64,000 bases of DNA from JANMEB01 sp041745295 (GTDB lineage Bacteria; Planctomycetota; Planctomycetia; Pirellulales; Pirellulaceae). The notes under the pieces were generated by a model. It was not told where the DNA came from. It did no database searches and worked only from the letters and a program-made list of their open reading frames with translations. The stretch is from the NCBI GenBank assembly GCA_041745295.1, contig JBGTJE010000103.1, forward strand, positions 62,001-126,000. The letters run 5' to 3'. Of this stretch, positions 52,126 through 60,530 are shown in pieces (the stretch's first letter is position 1; each line of letters begins with the position of its first letter). Both the position numbers and the translations under genes were made by a program.

Positions 52126-53595
52126 CTACGCCAAAATATCGCTCAAAACATTCCCGTGTACGTCCGTCAAGCGGCGCTCGATTCCGTTGTGATAGAAACT
52201 CAGTCGTTTGTGATCGATTCCTAACAAATGCAACAGCGTTGCATGCAAATCGTAAATGGTCGCAACGTTTTCGATGGACTTGTACCCAAATTCATCCGTG
52301 GCCCCGTAGCTAAATCCCTTCTTAACGCCGGCGCCGGCAAGCCAAACGGTAAAGCCATGGGGATTGTGATCGCGGCCGCTGGCCCCCTTTTGAAACGTCG
52401 GCATGCGCCCAAATTCGGTCACCCAAAGGACGATGGTCTCCTCCAATAACCCTCGGGTTTTCAAATCCTTAAGCAGCGCCGCACAAGGCTGATCAAGGAT
52501 CGGCGCATGAACCGAATATTGGTCTTTGAGCATTTTGTGGCCATCCCAATTTCCGACTCCTTCCCCCATCGCATACGCCCCGTTGAAGAGTTGAACAAAG
52601 CGAACGCCTTGCTCGATCAATCGACGGGCCAAAAGGCAATTCCGCGCGAAGCCGGCCTTCACTGGATCAGGGCTGTCGGTACCGTAGGATCGGTGCGTGG
52701 CTTCCGTCTCGTCTGAAAAATCAACTACGCGAGCCGCACTCAGTTGCATTCGGGCTGCCAACTCGAAACTTGCGATGCGCGCGGCGAGTTCGGTATCGCC
52801 GGGGTGCTGTTCCAAATGGCGTTCGTTCAACCAGCGTAACAAGTCCTTCGTTCCTTGATCGGCTTGGGGCGATATTTCGGCGGGCGTTCGCAAATTGGGA
52901 ATTGGTTGATCGGCCGAAAATGGCGTCCCCTGAAAAACTGCCGGAAGAAAAGCCGCATTCCAATGGTTGGGCCCGACTTGGGGTACCCCGCGTGGATCCG
53001 GAATCGCCACGAACGCGGGCAACTCTTCGTTGACCGTTCCCAAGGCATAGCTCACCCATGCGCCCATACTGGGAAAGCCATCCAAGATAAATCCGGTCCC
53101 CATTTGGTTCTCGGCTGGACCGTGTGTGTTGGACTTCGCGGTCATCGAATGCACAAAACACATTTCGTCAGCCAACTCCGCCAAATTCGGCAGCATCTGG
53201 GAAATCATCTTCCCCGACTCGCCGCGCGGCTTGAAATCCCACAGCGGACGCGCCAAGTTGCCGTTCTCTCCTTGGAACGTCACCAAGCCGTCGGAACCCG
53301 GAAGGGCTTGGCCGTCCCGCTTAAATAGCTCCGGCTTGTAATCCCACGTTTCCAGCTGACTACAAGCGCCGGAGCAAAAGATCGCCAACACGTTTTTAGA
53401 TCGCGGCCGAAAATGCGGGACCCGCGCCGCGCTGGGACGATCCGGTGCCCACTCCGGTCGGATCGGATCTTGATCGTCACCGCGCAACTGCTGCTGGGCG
53501 ATGAGCGAGAGCAACGCCAGGCCGCTTAACCCCGTCCCTCCGGTGCGAAGAAACTCGCGGCGATCGAGCAACCATCGACCTGCGTTGGATAGCAT
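52126..53595 (-). CDS. DUF1501 domain-containing protein, Tat-exported
   Basis: A 489-residue protein of the planctomycete DUF1501 family, which belongs to the alkaline-phosphatase-like superfamily. A Tat signal (DRREFLRTGG) and hydrophobic stretch open it. Recognisable blocks are FCSGACSQLETWDYKP, ENQMGTGFILDGFPSMGAWV, RRLIEQGVRFVQLFNG, WDGHKMLKDQYSVHAPILDQ, LWVTEFGRMP and the C-terminal ATLLHLLGIDHKRLSF. Possibly a sulfatase-like or phosphatase-like hydrolase, acting with the PSD1 cytochrome encoded 11 bases upstream; the pair is nearly always together in planctomycetes. The frame has a TTG at 53610 overlapping the PSD1 stop. ATG 53595 is preferred because GGGGA precedes it closely. Confidence 0.92.
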   Translation of the reverse strand: MLSNAGRWLLDRREFLRTGGTGLSGLALLSLIAQQQLRGDDQDPIRPEWAPDRPSAARVPHFRPRSKNVLAIFCSGACSQLETWDYKPELFKRDGQALPGSDGLVTFQGENGNLARPLWDFKPRGESGKMISQMLPNLAELADEMCFVHSMTAKSNTHGPAENQMGTGFILDGFPSMGAWVSYALGTVNEELPAFVAIPDPRGVPQVGPNHWNAAFLPAVFQGTPFSADQPIPNLRTPAEISPQADQGTKDLLRWLNERHLEQHPGDTELAARIASFELAARMQLSAARVVDFSDETEATHRSYGTDSPDPVKAGFARNCLLARRLIEQGVRFVQLFNGAYAMGEGVGNWDGHKMLKDQYSVHAPILDQPCAALLKDLKTRGLLEETIVLWVTEFGRMPTFQKGASGRDHNPHGFTVWLAGAGVKKGFSYGATDEFGYKSIENVATIYDLHATLLHLLGIDHKRLSFYHNGIERRLTDVHGNVLSDILA

Positions 53596-53606
53596 TCGGT
53601 CCCCGC

Positions 53607-56489
53607 TCAATACATGTAAATAAACTCGCTAGAGCTAAACAACGCCCGGCACACGGACGCGATTCCGTGATCGCTCGCGAATTGAACGACGACATTGATT
53701 TCGTCGTCGCTTGTCGTGCGCTGATACACCAGTTCAAACGCCCGCTGAACTTGGGCGCGCGGCTCTGGTCCTGCTTCCGCACCAAGGCGTGCCGCCAAAA
53801 AATCGGCCTGTTCGATCATGAACCGACTGTTGAGCAAATTCAGAGCTTGCAATGGAGTCGTACTCCGATTGCGTTTCGGCGCGATCTGCCCGCCATCAGG
53901 ACAATCAAAAACGCCAAAGACACCGTCCAATCGTTGGCGAATTACTGTGGCATAGATCATGCGTCGCCATTGTTCCGGGCCGAATTCCTGTAGCGGTGCG
54001 TAGACTCGCACGTAATTATCGTTCGGCTGAAATACGCTGAAGCCCGGTCCGCCCATCCGCGAATCGAGCTTTCCGCTGGCGACCAGAATCGAGTCGCGAA
54101 TCGGCTCCGCTTCCAACCGTCGAGGCGGAAACCGCCACAGCCAACGGGATTGGGCATCTACCGCGAAACAACCTGCCCGCAGCTCGCTGGATTGCCGATA
54201 GGTTTGCGAGTTGAGAATCAAGCGATGGATGTGTTTTAGGCTCCAATCGTTTTCCATTAGTTCGGCTGCCAACCAATCCAGCAATCCGGGATGACTCGGC
54301 TGGGCGCCGTTGGCACCGAAATCGCTCGGCGTCGATACGAGTCCTTCGCCGAAATGATATTGCCACAAGCGGTTGACAATGACCCGCGCAGTGAGCGGAT
54401 TGGCCGGATCGACAATCCATTGGGCCAACGCCATGCGACGCTCCGATTCGCTCGCCGTCGGGGGCAAGGCAAACGCGACCGGAATTGCCGACAAGGCGCC
54501 AGGTTGGATCGGTTCACGTTTTTGCAGCGGATCGCCGCGGAATAGCCGAAAAGTCGCTTCGGGTTCCGGCACAAACGATCCCGCGTACGCCATCGGAACG
54601 CGAGACAATTCAAGAAATCGAGCCTCCAGCGCATCGCGTTGGTCGATCCATCGATTCAGCGACGTGCGAGCCGCGTCAGTTAATTGATTGCTGCCAAACT
54701 CATGCGCGACGAGATGACTGGAATCGTAGGGTTGGCGATCTTCCGATGTCGCAACGACCTGCCACGCGTCGCCATCGATGGAAACTTCGATTCGATAATC
54801 AATCGCCAAACGGTCGGTGAATTGTTTGAGTCGATCGCGGCCCCAGACGACCCGATCGATCGCGACGGTTTCGGGAAACTCAAACTGTACCCATCCCTTG
54901 CCGGATTCGTTTGAGATCCAACTCCGTCCGTTGCCGTATTTGCCATCGTTAACATGCTCTAGCCGATGTATTTCGGAATTGGGGTAAACGCTGGATGCAG
55001 TCGCCTTTGTCCCCGTATCGGCCAACGCTGCATTCTTGTGGGACTCGGCGGCTAAATAAACTTCGACTTCATCGAGACATGGCTCGACGTCCGTCGTCCG
55101 CAGGATTGTTAGCCGCAGCATTTTCGCATCCGTCGAAGGAAACCGATCGACGTTTCGCTGCGGGCGAACGGCAGCCCGAACTGCCGAAGCGCTCGCGCTA
55201 ACCAACTCTTCTTCGTTGGCCTGCTCGCCCGTAGAAAGCGTGGCCACTTGCGCCATGGGCTCAAAAGCCCGAAGTTCCGCATCGATGCGGAATAATTCCC
55301 CGCGAAGTTCCGCAAGTTTCTCTGTGTTGTCGACGGCAATTCCGCTGCGAAAGGGACGTTCGCCATGCTGAACTCCGGACAAGCACGCCGTCACCGCGTA
55401 ATAGTCCGCTTGCGTAATCGGATCAAATTTGTGGTCGTGGCACCGAGCGCATCCGACCGTCAGTCCCAGAAACGCACTCCCCGTCGTGCTGACTATGTCG
55501 TGCAATTCATCAGCCCGCTGATTGGCCGTTAGCACCGGGTCTGGACTCTTGACTTGATCCCATGCACCAGCAACCAAAAAGCCAGTTGCTTCGTCGACTC
55601 CCAGAGCATCGCCCGCCAATTGCTCGACTACAAATCGGTCGAATGCGCGATCTTCGTTCAAGGCCCGAATAACGTAATCGCGATAGGGCCAAGCGTTCGG
55701 ACGCGGAATGTTCGTTTCAAATCCGCTGGACTCTGCAAAGCGCACTACGTCTAACCAATAGCGTGCCCAGCGCTCGCCGTAGTGCGGCGAGGCAAGCAAT
55801 CGATCGACCGTTGTTTCATGCACTTGCGAGTTTTTCTCCTCGACAAATTGTCGAACCGCATCCGGATCCGGCGGCAGTCCCCACACGTCGTACGTCAAGC
55901 GGCGAAAGAGCGTGCGTCGATCGGCCGGCGCGGATGGTGTCAGTTGATTCCGTTCAAGCTGAGCCAGGATAAAGTTGTCAATTTCGTTAAGTGGCCAGTT
56001 CGCGTTCTTGACAGCGGGAATTGCCGGACGTTGGATCGGCTGCAACGACCAATGCTTCGGTCGCGATGGCTCATTCGCGGTCGGCCAATTCGCCGGAATA
56101 GCCGCTCCGTTCGAAATCCAGTCGCGAATGGCTGCGATTTCGAGTGCAGAAAGGGGTTCGCCGTCGAGCGGCATTTGTGGTTCTTGGCCCGATACCATTT
56201 CGATAAGCCGACTCTGTCCTGGCTCAGCGACGACCCACAAAGGACCGCTGCTGCCCCCTGCGCGCAGGCCCTCGGCGGAATCCAATCGCAAATCGCCTTC
56301 GGCGGAATCGCCTGAATGGCACTCCCAACAGCGCTTCTCGAATAGTGGACCGACGTGGGTTAGGAATACGTCACCGGCAGGAACCACAGAATCGGTTTGG
56401 CCTTCAATCCTCACCTGTTGGGCTGCGGCTGCCGTCACAGACCAAAACAAGATAAGTGTAGCGAACCAAACGTTTACAAGCGGCCGCAT
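53607..56489 (-). CDS. PSD1-type cytochrome c protein (DUF1549/DUF1553)
   Basis: A 960-residue exported protein. The signal peptide ends near AAAAQ (24), and a planctomycete-type haem domain follows with CWECH (54-58) and a QMPL Met-ligand candidate near 100. DUF1549 (about 165-375) has HWSLQPIQRPAIP, RRLTYDVWGLPPDP and WARYWLDVVRFAES. Between about 460 and 600 is a discoidin-like insert (TKATASSVYPNSEIHRLEHV, GWVQFEFPETVAIDRV). DUF1553 (about 690-930) has NPLTARVIVNRLWQYHFGEG, GRPxPSHP-like motifs and APKRNRSTTPLQALNLLN. Probably an electron-transfer or polysaccharide-active exported protein working with the DUF1501 partner. The start at 56489 is the only ATG near a full signal peptide. A minus-strand terminator lies just upstream, so it has its own promoter. 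Confidence 0.93.
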   Translation of the reverse strand: MRPLVNVWFATLILFWSVTAAAAQQVRIEGQTDSVVPAGDVFLTHVGPLFEKRCWECHSGDSAEGDLRLDSAEGLRAGGSSGPLWVVAEPGQSRLIEMVSGQEPQMPLDGEPLSALEIAAIRDWISNGAAIPANWPTANEPSRPKHWSLQPIQRPAIPAVKNANWPLNEIDNFILAQLERNQLTPSAPADRRTLFRRLTYDVWGLPPDPDAVRQFVEEKNSQVHETTVDRLLASPHYGERWARYWLDVVRFAESSGFETNIPRPNAWPYRDYVIRALNEDRAFDRFVVEQLAGDALGVDEATGFLVAGAWDQVKSPDPVLTANQRADELHDIVSTTGSAFLGLTVGCARCHDHKFDPITQADYYAVTACLSGVQHGERPFRSGIAVDNTEKLAELRGELFRIDAELRAFEPMAQVATLSTGEQANEEELVSASASAVRAAVRPQRNVDRFPSTDAKMLRLTILRTTDVEPCLDEVEVYLAAESHKNAALADTGTKATASSVYPNSEIHRLEHVNDGKYGNGRSWISNESGKGWVQFEFPETVAIDRVVWGRDRLKQFTDRLAIDYRIEVSIDGDAWQVVATSEDRQPYDSSHLVAHEFGSNQLTDAARTSLNRWIDQRDALEARFLELSRVPMAYAGSFVPEPEATFRLFRGDPLQKREPIQPGALSAIPVAFALPPTASESERRMALAQWIVDPANPLTARVIVNRLWQYHFGEGLVSTPSDFGANGAQPSHPGLLDWLAAELMENDWSLKHIHRLILNSQTYRQSSELRAGCFAVDAQSRWLWRFPPRRLEAEPIRDSILVASGKLDSRMGGPGFSVFQPNDNYVRVYAPLQEFGPEQWRRMIYATVIRQRLDGVFGVFDCPDGGQIAPKRNRSTTPLQALNLLNSRFMIEQADFLAARLGAEAGPEPRAQVQRAFELVYQRTTSDDEINVVVQFASDHGIASVCRALFSSSEFIYMY

Positions 56490-56612
56490 AGCAATAGCTC
56501 TCGGAATGGCGAATCCACGGCGATTCGAGTCGGTACCGACGATTCACTCGTCAGATTACCATGCCTGCGAGCGTGCTTCCACCGATGCACTCGCGCTAGC
56601 GCCATTGCGGCC

Positions 56613-56645
56613 AAAAAAAGCTGCCCGGGAAAACGCCCGGGCAGC
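56613..56645 (-). terminator. Rho-independent terminator, minus strand
   Basis: Read on the minus strand, GCTGCCCGGG (complement of 56636-56645) pairs with CCCGGGCAGC (complement of 56620-56629), followed by seven T. It should end transcription of the 56950 gene before the PSD1 gene. Confidence 0.92.
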
Positions 56646-56714
56646 CCATCGGTAGTCGGATGCCGCCACTTCCATATGATGATGATCAAGCGGCAGTCCG
56701 TGAAATGTCAAAGA

Positions 56715-56777
56715 GTGAGCGAGCACCCCAAAACGGCGGATTCAGGCGGATGGAGAAAGGGGTCAACGCTCGCTCAC
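56715..56777. repeat. Long-loop inverted repeat
   Basis: GTGAGCGAGC (56715-56724) is exactly complementary to GCTCGCTCAC (56768-56777), with a 43-base loop. It lies in the 460-base gap 56490-56949, which otherwise holds only the terminator at 56613 and no gene I can support. Confidence 0.5.
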
Positions 56778-56949
56778 CATCGAGTCAAGACGCAATCGCG
56801 ATGCCAAAACAATCCATTTTGGGATGATGCAAAAATCGCCGACGTTTCTGAAAATAAGCGGAACTAATTGGGGATGATCTCGCTTTTGCGATCTCGTCTT
56901 GAGACTGAAATTCTAAATTGAGAATTCATCGGCTTGCTTTTTCCGAGCG

Positions 56950-57513
56950 CTAATCCCGGATGAGCGATTCATCGCGGAATGGAATCGTGGCAATCAAGGT
57001 CAATTCGCCCATTTGGGGTTGTCCCAGAGCGCCGGTGGTCGGATCGTAGGTGAAACTATAGGCAAGGATTTTCCCCGTGCTACTCTCGCCGACGTAGCAA
57101 ATGCAGTTGGCATACTTGAAATTTCCTTGGCGAAAGTGCTTAAAATCAAACCGGCCTGTGGCGATCACATAATCCGGGTCGGCCTTGGCTTGTAGTCCCA
57201 AGGCGGCGGTGACGTTGCCGCGAAAAACGCCGCCGATTTCACCGCTCCGCGAGTTCATGACCCAGCACTGGAGGTTGCCAGTGAGGTGGTCGAGTACATA
57301 GAGGCCCTCCACCGAATCATCGACCCATCCGGTCGCCACCGAAATACTCTTGCCCATCGACGTCGCATCGGGGCGAAAGGATACGGGCAAAAAGTTGCTT
57401 GACCCGGTGGTCTGCTCCGAACGATTGAAAAACATGCCGCCGGCAGCAAAGATTCCTGCACCGAGCAACATTCCCGCCAGCAATCGCGTACATTTGGGGG
57501 CACAAGAAATCAT
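56950..57513 (-). CDS. Small membrane-anchored or secreted protein of unknown function
   Basis: A 187-residue protein with an N-terminal hydrophobic segment (about 11-28, LAGMLLGAGIFAAGGMFF). The body has VEGLYVLDHLTGNLQCWVMN, IGGVFRGNVTAALGLQ and YVIATGRFDF, a pattern I associate with a small uncharacterised planctomycete family; its beta-rich look suggests a compact exported domain. A GGAG seven bases before ATG 57513 supports the start. It is divergent from the ThuA gene, and a strong terminator follows it at 56613. No catalytic motif is visible; function unknown. Confidence 0.8.
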   Translation of the reverse strand: MISCAPKCTRLLAGMLLGAGIFAAGGMFFNRSEQTTGSSNFLPVSFRPDATSMGKSISVATGWVDDSVEGLYVLDHLTGNLQCWVMNSRSGEIGGVFRGNVTAALGLQAKADPDYVIATGRFDFKHFRQGNFKYANCICYVGESSTGKILAYSFTYDPTTGALGQPQMGELTLIATIPFRDESLIRD

Positions 57514-57663
57514 CGACCGACTCCAATCAAAAAAAGTTATTGTTTGAATCAGGCAAGGGCTGCGCTGTTCCCGCGGAATTGGCTCGTCGACGGCTTGGAA
57601 AAGCCGGGAAACTCGTTCATCATTATACGGTGACCATGAAAGAAAACATGCTGGAGTTACCCA

Positions 57664-58584
57664 ATGCGCCGAGCCTCGTTTGAAACTCTAACGTTTCTTG
57701 TGATTTCCGCGGCTGGCTTCTTGGCATACGGCCAACCACCCCACAAAGCGCTGATCATCGACGGGCAAAATAACCATTCGAATTGGCCCGATACGACGAA
57801 GATGATGCAGGTTTATTTGGAACAAACCAAGCTGTTCTCGGTTGAAATTGCCCGGACGGCCAACGAGGGAATAGACGAGACTTTCCATCCCAAATTTCAC
57901 GATTTTGACCTCGTAGTTTCCAACTACAACGGGGCCGCTTGGCCAATCGACACGCAAAAGGACTTCGTAAAATACGTCGAAGCGGGCGGCGGCTTTGCGG
58001 CAGTCCACGCCGCCGATAACGCGTTTCCGGAATGGCCTGAATACAATCGCATGATCGGCCTAGGCGGGTGGGGGGGTCGCAACGAAGCCTCGGGACCGTT
58101 GGTCTACTACGACTCCAAGGGCAAAATGGTCCGCGATACGTCCCCCAAACCGGGCGGCAATCACGGGTCACAACACGCGTTTGCGATTACCATTCGAGAC
58201 CCGGATCATCCCATTACAAAGGGTATGCCCGGCCAATGGCTGCATGCCAACGACGAGTTGTACGATTCGCTCCGCGGTCCGGCCGATGACATGAACGTGT
58301 TGGCCACGGCATTCTCCTCGGCCAAGCATGGGGGCAGCGAACGGCACGAACCGATGATCCTCGTCGTTCAATTCGGCAAAGGCCGCGTATTCCATACACC
58401 GATGGGGCATGGAAACGACTCACAAGAGTGCGTTGGATTCATCGTCACGTTTCAGCGCGGCTGCGAATGGGCGGCAACCGGCAAAGTGACACAAGCGATT
58501 CCCTCGGATTTCCCGGCTGTCGACAAGCCGTCTTCGCGCAAGTTTGATTTGTATCTCGCGCCGCCTCCTCGCGAAAATAAATAG
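57664..58584 (+). CDS. ThuA domain-containing protein, exported
   Basis: A 306-residue protein with a signal peptide (ending about 23, FLAYGQ) and a ThuA/trehalose-utilisation-like fold of the glutamine-amidotransferase-like superfamily. HKALIIDGQNNHSNWPD, FDLVVSNYNGAAWP, GGGFAAVHAADNAFPEWP, PDHPITKGMP and GRVFHTPMGHG are the conserved blocks. Possibly acts on exported sugars; this would fit the neighbouring Gfo/Idh/MocA, DUF1501 and PSD1 genes, with which ThuA proteins are often grouped in planctomycetes. GGAG is eight bases before ATG 57664. Its divergent neighbour is the small protein at 56950. The 100 bases after the stop contain an inverted repeat but no classical terminator. Confidence 0.92.
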   Translation: MRRASFETLTFLVISAAGFLAYGQPPHKALIIDGQNNHSNWPDTTKMMQVYLEQTKLFSVEIARTANEGIDETFHPKFHDFDLVVSNYNGAAWPIDTQKDFVKYVEAGGGFAAVHAADNAFPEWPEYNRMIGLGGWGGRNEASGPLVYYDSKGKMVRDTSPKPGGNHGSQHAFAITIRDPDHPITKGMPGQWLHANDELYDSLRGPADDMNVLATAFSSAKHGGSERHEPMILVVQFGKGRVFHTPMGHGNDSQECVGFIVTFQRGCEWAATGKVTQAIPSDFPAVDKPSSRKFDLYLAPPPRENK

Positions 58585-58626
58585 CTGCGCGTCAATACAG
58601 CTCGAGCGCGTCTGACGAAGCTGAAT

Positions 58627-58656
58627 TCGCCAGAACTCAGACTGGAACTCTGGCGA
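58627..58656. repeat. Inverted repeat between convergent genes
   Basis: TCGCCAGA (58627-58634) pairs with TCTGGCGA (58649-58656). It sits between the ThuA gene and the convergent gene at 58685. It may work as a bidirectional stop or be a dispersed repeat; no T run follows on either strand. Confidence 0.5.
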
Positions 58657-58684
58657 GCTCCGCTACAGCTTTGCGGGACGCGTA

Positions 58685-59119
58685 CTAAACTTTGGCTGTC
58701 GCGTGCGATCCCGATCGCGTTCGGGAGAATTTCGGACCCGGAATTTCCAACCTTGGACAGTTCGATTCGACAATCTGGAACTGCTGAAATAGCACGCGGA
58801 CTTGGTCCTCGCTCAAGAATCCCAAGGCTACCAGCTTGTGGCGAATGCCCGGGTGATGTTCGACTTGCATTTGCAGGAGTCGATCGACTTGGATTCGCGT
58901 CAGGAACCCCATTTCGACTGCCACCTCACCGAATCGGCGCGGCTGGCGTTCTTGTTCCTCCAACACTGCGACAACTTGGCGCACCGTCAATACGTTTGTT
59001 CGGATGGCCAGCGATCCCAATGGAAACTGGTCTTCGGACTGTGCGGCAATGAGCTCGACGAATTGCGCGGGGCTGAGAATTTCTTCTCGGACCAAGTAGA
59101 GAGAAAACTCGATGCTCAT
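58685..59119 (-). CDS. Protein with GspE N-terminal-like (MshEN-type) repeats
   Basis: A 144-residue protein made of three similar helical units: LVREEILSPAQFVELIAAQ, FGEVAVEMGFLTRIQVDRLL and IRHKLVALGFLSEDQVRVLF. This LGExLVxxGxLtxxQ pattern matches the N-terminal domain of GspE/PilB-type ATPases, some of which bind cyclic di-GMP. No ATPase follows, so it is a free-standing domain. The ATG at 59119 overlaps the stop of the small frame at 59361-59116 as ATGA. Its closeness to the TadE/TadG cluster, on the other strand, suggests a link to pilus or surface-structure control, but this is inference. Confidence 0.7.
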   Translation of the reverse strand: MSIEFSLYLVREEILSPAQFVELIAAQSEDQFPLGSLAIRTNVLTVRQVVAVLEEQERQPRRFGEVAVEMGFLTRIQVDRLLQMQVEHHPGIRHKLVALGFLSEDQVRVLFQQFQIVESNCPRLEIPGPKFSRTRSGSHATAKV

Positions 59120-59361
59120 GGATCTTCCAATCGAATTGCTAACGAAAACTGTGGATCCTCTTGCCCGTGAAAGTCGAATCGGGCGATTCGCAAAACTCTA
59201 GGCTGCGGTGCGAAGCCGTTGGCGCTGGAGCCGCTGATTCCCGGAAATTTCTCGTTTTCCTCGCGTGGCGGATCGATCGCGCAGGTTCCGCAACGTTTGC
59301 CGATTGTGCAGAACTCGACGAAAACGCCGATCGAGCCGGCGAGCAGAATCAAAAAAAACAT
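59116..59361 (-). CDS. Possible small membrane protein upstream of the GspE-N-like gene
   Basis: An 81-residue frame starting with a hydrophobic stretch (FFLILLAGSIGVFVEFC, about 2-18), then a polar tail with several Cys and Pro. Its stop overlaps the next ATG (ATGA), the pattern of a translated upstream partner. No good ribosome site precedes the ATG, and no family pattern is seen. It could be a leader peptide or an accidental frame. Confidence 0.4.
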   Translation of the reverse strand: MFFLILLAGSIGVFVEFCTIGKRCGTCAIDPPREENEKFPGISGSSANGFAPQPRVLRIARFDFHGQEDPQFSLAIRLEDP

Positions 59362-59504
59362 GGGTTCCGCCGCCGCCGGATCGCCAATGACCTACAGTTT
59401 CAGGCGGTCGAGTGGAAATGTACCGATGCTTTGGCTCCCAATCGCGGTTGTTTCGACCGCGCTCGAAACCGCGTGTGACTGTCATCAAAAAATGAGGAAA
59501 GGCA

Positions 59505-60008
59505 ATGAACGAGGTCAACGTCCGCCGCAACATGCGTAGACAAAAGTACATCGACTCCCATGTCCAGGGAGCATTGTGCAAGCGAATTTTTATGCACTGG
59601 TGTGTGTTTTTTGTCGTATCGATGCTCGCAATCGGTGGCATCCAAGTTCTCTTGGGCAACCCCGGCGAGTCGCTCGTTCAACGAATCAGCGAACAGTTCG
59701 GCCAGCTGTTCTTTTTTGCGCTCGTTTTGGCCTCCCTGTTGCCAGCGTTCATGCTCGACACGGTTCGATTCAGCAATCGCTTTGTCGGTCCGTTTGCTCG
59801 ATTACGGCGCGGCATGCGTGAACTGGCCGAATTCGACAAGAGCGAAAAAATCCACTTTCGTGATAACGACTTTTGGAGCGCCGCCGCTGCCGAGTTCAAC
59901 CAATTGCGTTCCAAGTATCTCGACTACAAGCACCTCTGCGATGCAAACAACTTGAAGCTCCCGCAGTCGGCGGACGAGCAGCTCTCGCCCCAGGAATCGA
60001 AGCGTTAG
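59505..60008 (+). CDS. Two-helix membrane protein with HAMP-like domain
   Basis: A 167-residue protein with a basic N-terminus, two membrane helices (about 33-52 and 66-85), and a cytoplasmic part from about 90 (RFVGPFARLRRGMRELAEF, NDFWSAAAAEFNQLRSKY) with the Pro-led pattern and two helices of HAMP domains. HAMP domains relay signals between the membrane and an output module. Here none follows, so the protein may be a stand-alone adaptor. GAGG seven bases before ATG 59505 supports the start. The next gene starts 56 bases on and the whole group is in one direction, so it may be in the Tad-like operon. Confidence 0.75.
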   Translation: MNEVNVRRNMRRQKYIDSHVQGALCKRIFMHWCVFFVVSMLAIGGIQVLLGNPGESLVQRISEQFGQLFFFALVLASLLPAFMLDTVRFSNRFVGPFARLRRGMRELAEFDKSEKIHFRDNDFWSAAAAEFNQLRSKYLDYKHLCDANNLKLPQSADEQLSPQESKR

Positions 60009-60063
60009 TCGCTAGGTTAGGCGAACTCTGTCGCGTTTCCATCGCTGCATTGCAGGGACACCC

Positions 60064-60504
60064 TTGGCCATGATCCAATCTGTCGAACGACCAGCTCGCC
60101 GCGCAATGCGCTTTGGGCATTCGGCGCAGCGACGCCGGGCTGCGGCAACCGTCGAGCTGGCCGTCCTGCTCCCGGTGATCCTGGTGATCGTGCTTGGCTC
60201 CATCGAGAGCGCGAGCATGATTTTTCTGCGGCAAGCCCTCGTGCAAGCGTCTTACGAGGCCGCCAAAGTCGCGGGGAAAACTGGCAACGAAGCCCTCGCC
60301 CGTAGCAATGCCCTGGCCGTTTCGAAGGGCCGTAGAGTCAACAATGTCACGATCAATTTCGAACCGTCCAATTTCCAAATCGCTGCCCGCGGCACGTTGA
60401 TTCGTGTCACCGTTTCCGCGCCGGGGGATACCAATAGCTCCATTCCCTTTGGAGTGTTTCGCGGGCGCACCATTGCCGCACAATGCTCCATGGTGCGTGA
60501 GTAA
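60064..60504 (+). CDS. TadE/TadG-like pilus assembly protein
   Basis: A 146-residue pseudopilin-like protein with a basic N-terminus (QRRRAAATVELAVLLPVILV), one membrane helix (about 30-50), and an outward domain with helical and beta parts. The RRRAAATVELA cleavage-site region is typical of TadE-like proteins, which form the minor or accessory part of Flp/Tad pili. The start is TTG at 60064, with AGGGA five bases upstream; ATG two codons later is too far from that site. It is the first of several such genes. Confidence 0.82.
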   Translation: MAMIQSVERPARRAMRFGHSAQRRRAAATVELAVLLPVILVIVLGSIESASMIFLRQALVQASYEAAKVAGKTGNEALARSNALAVSKGRRVNNVTINFEPSNFQIAARGTLIRVTVSAPGDTNSSIPFGVFRGRTIAAQCSMVRE

Positions 60505-60530
60505 GTTTCTTGCGGGGAACCACAATAACC

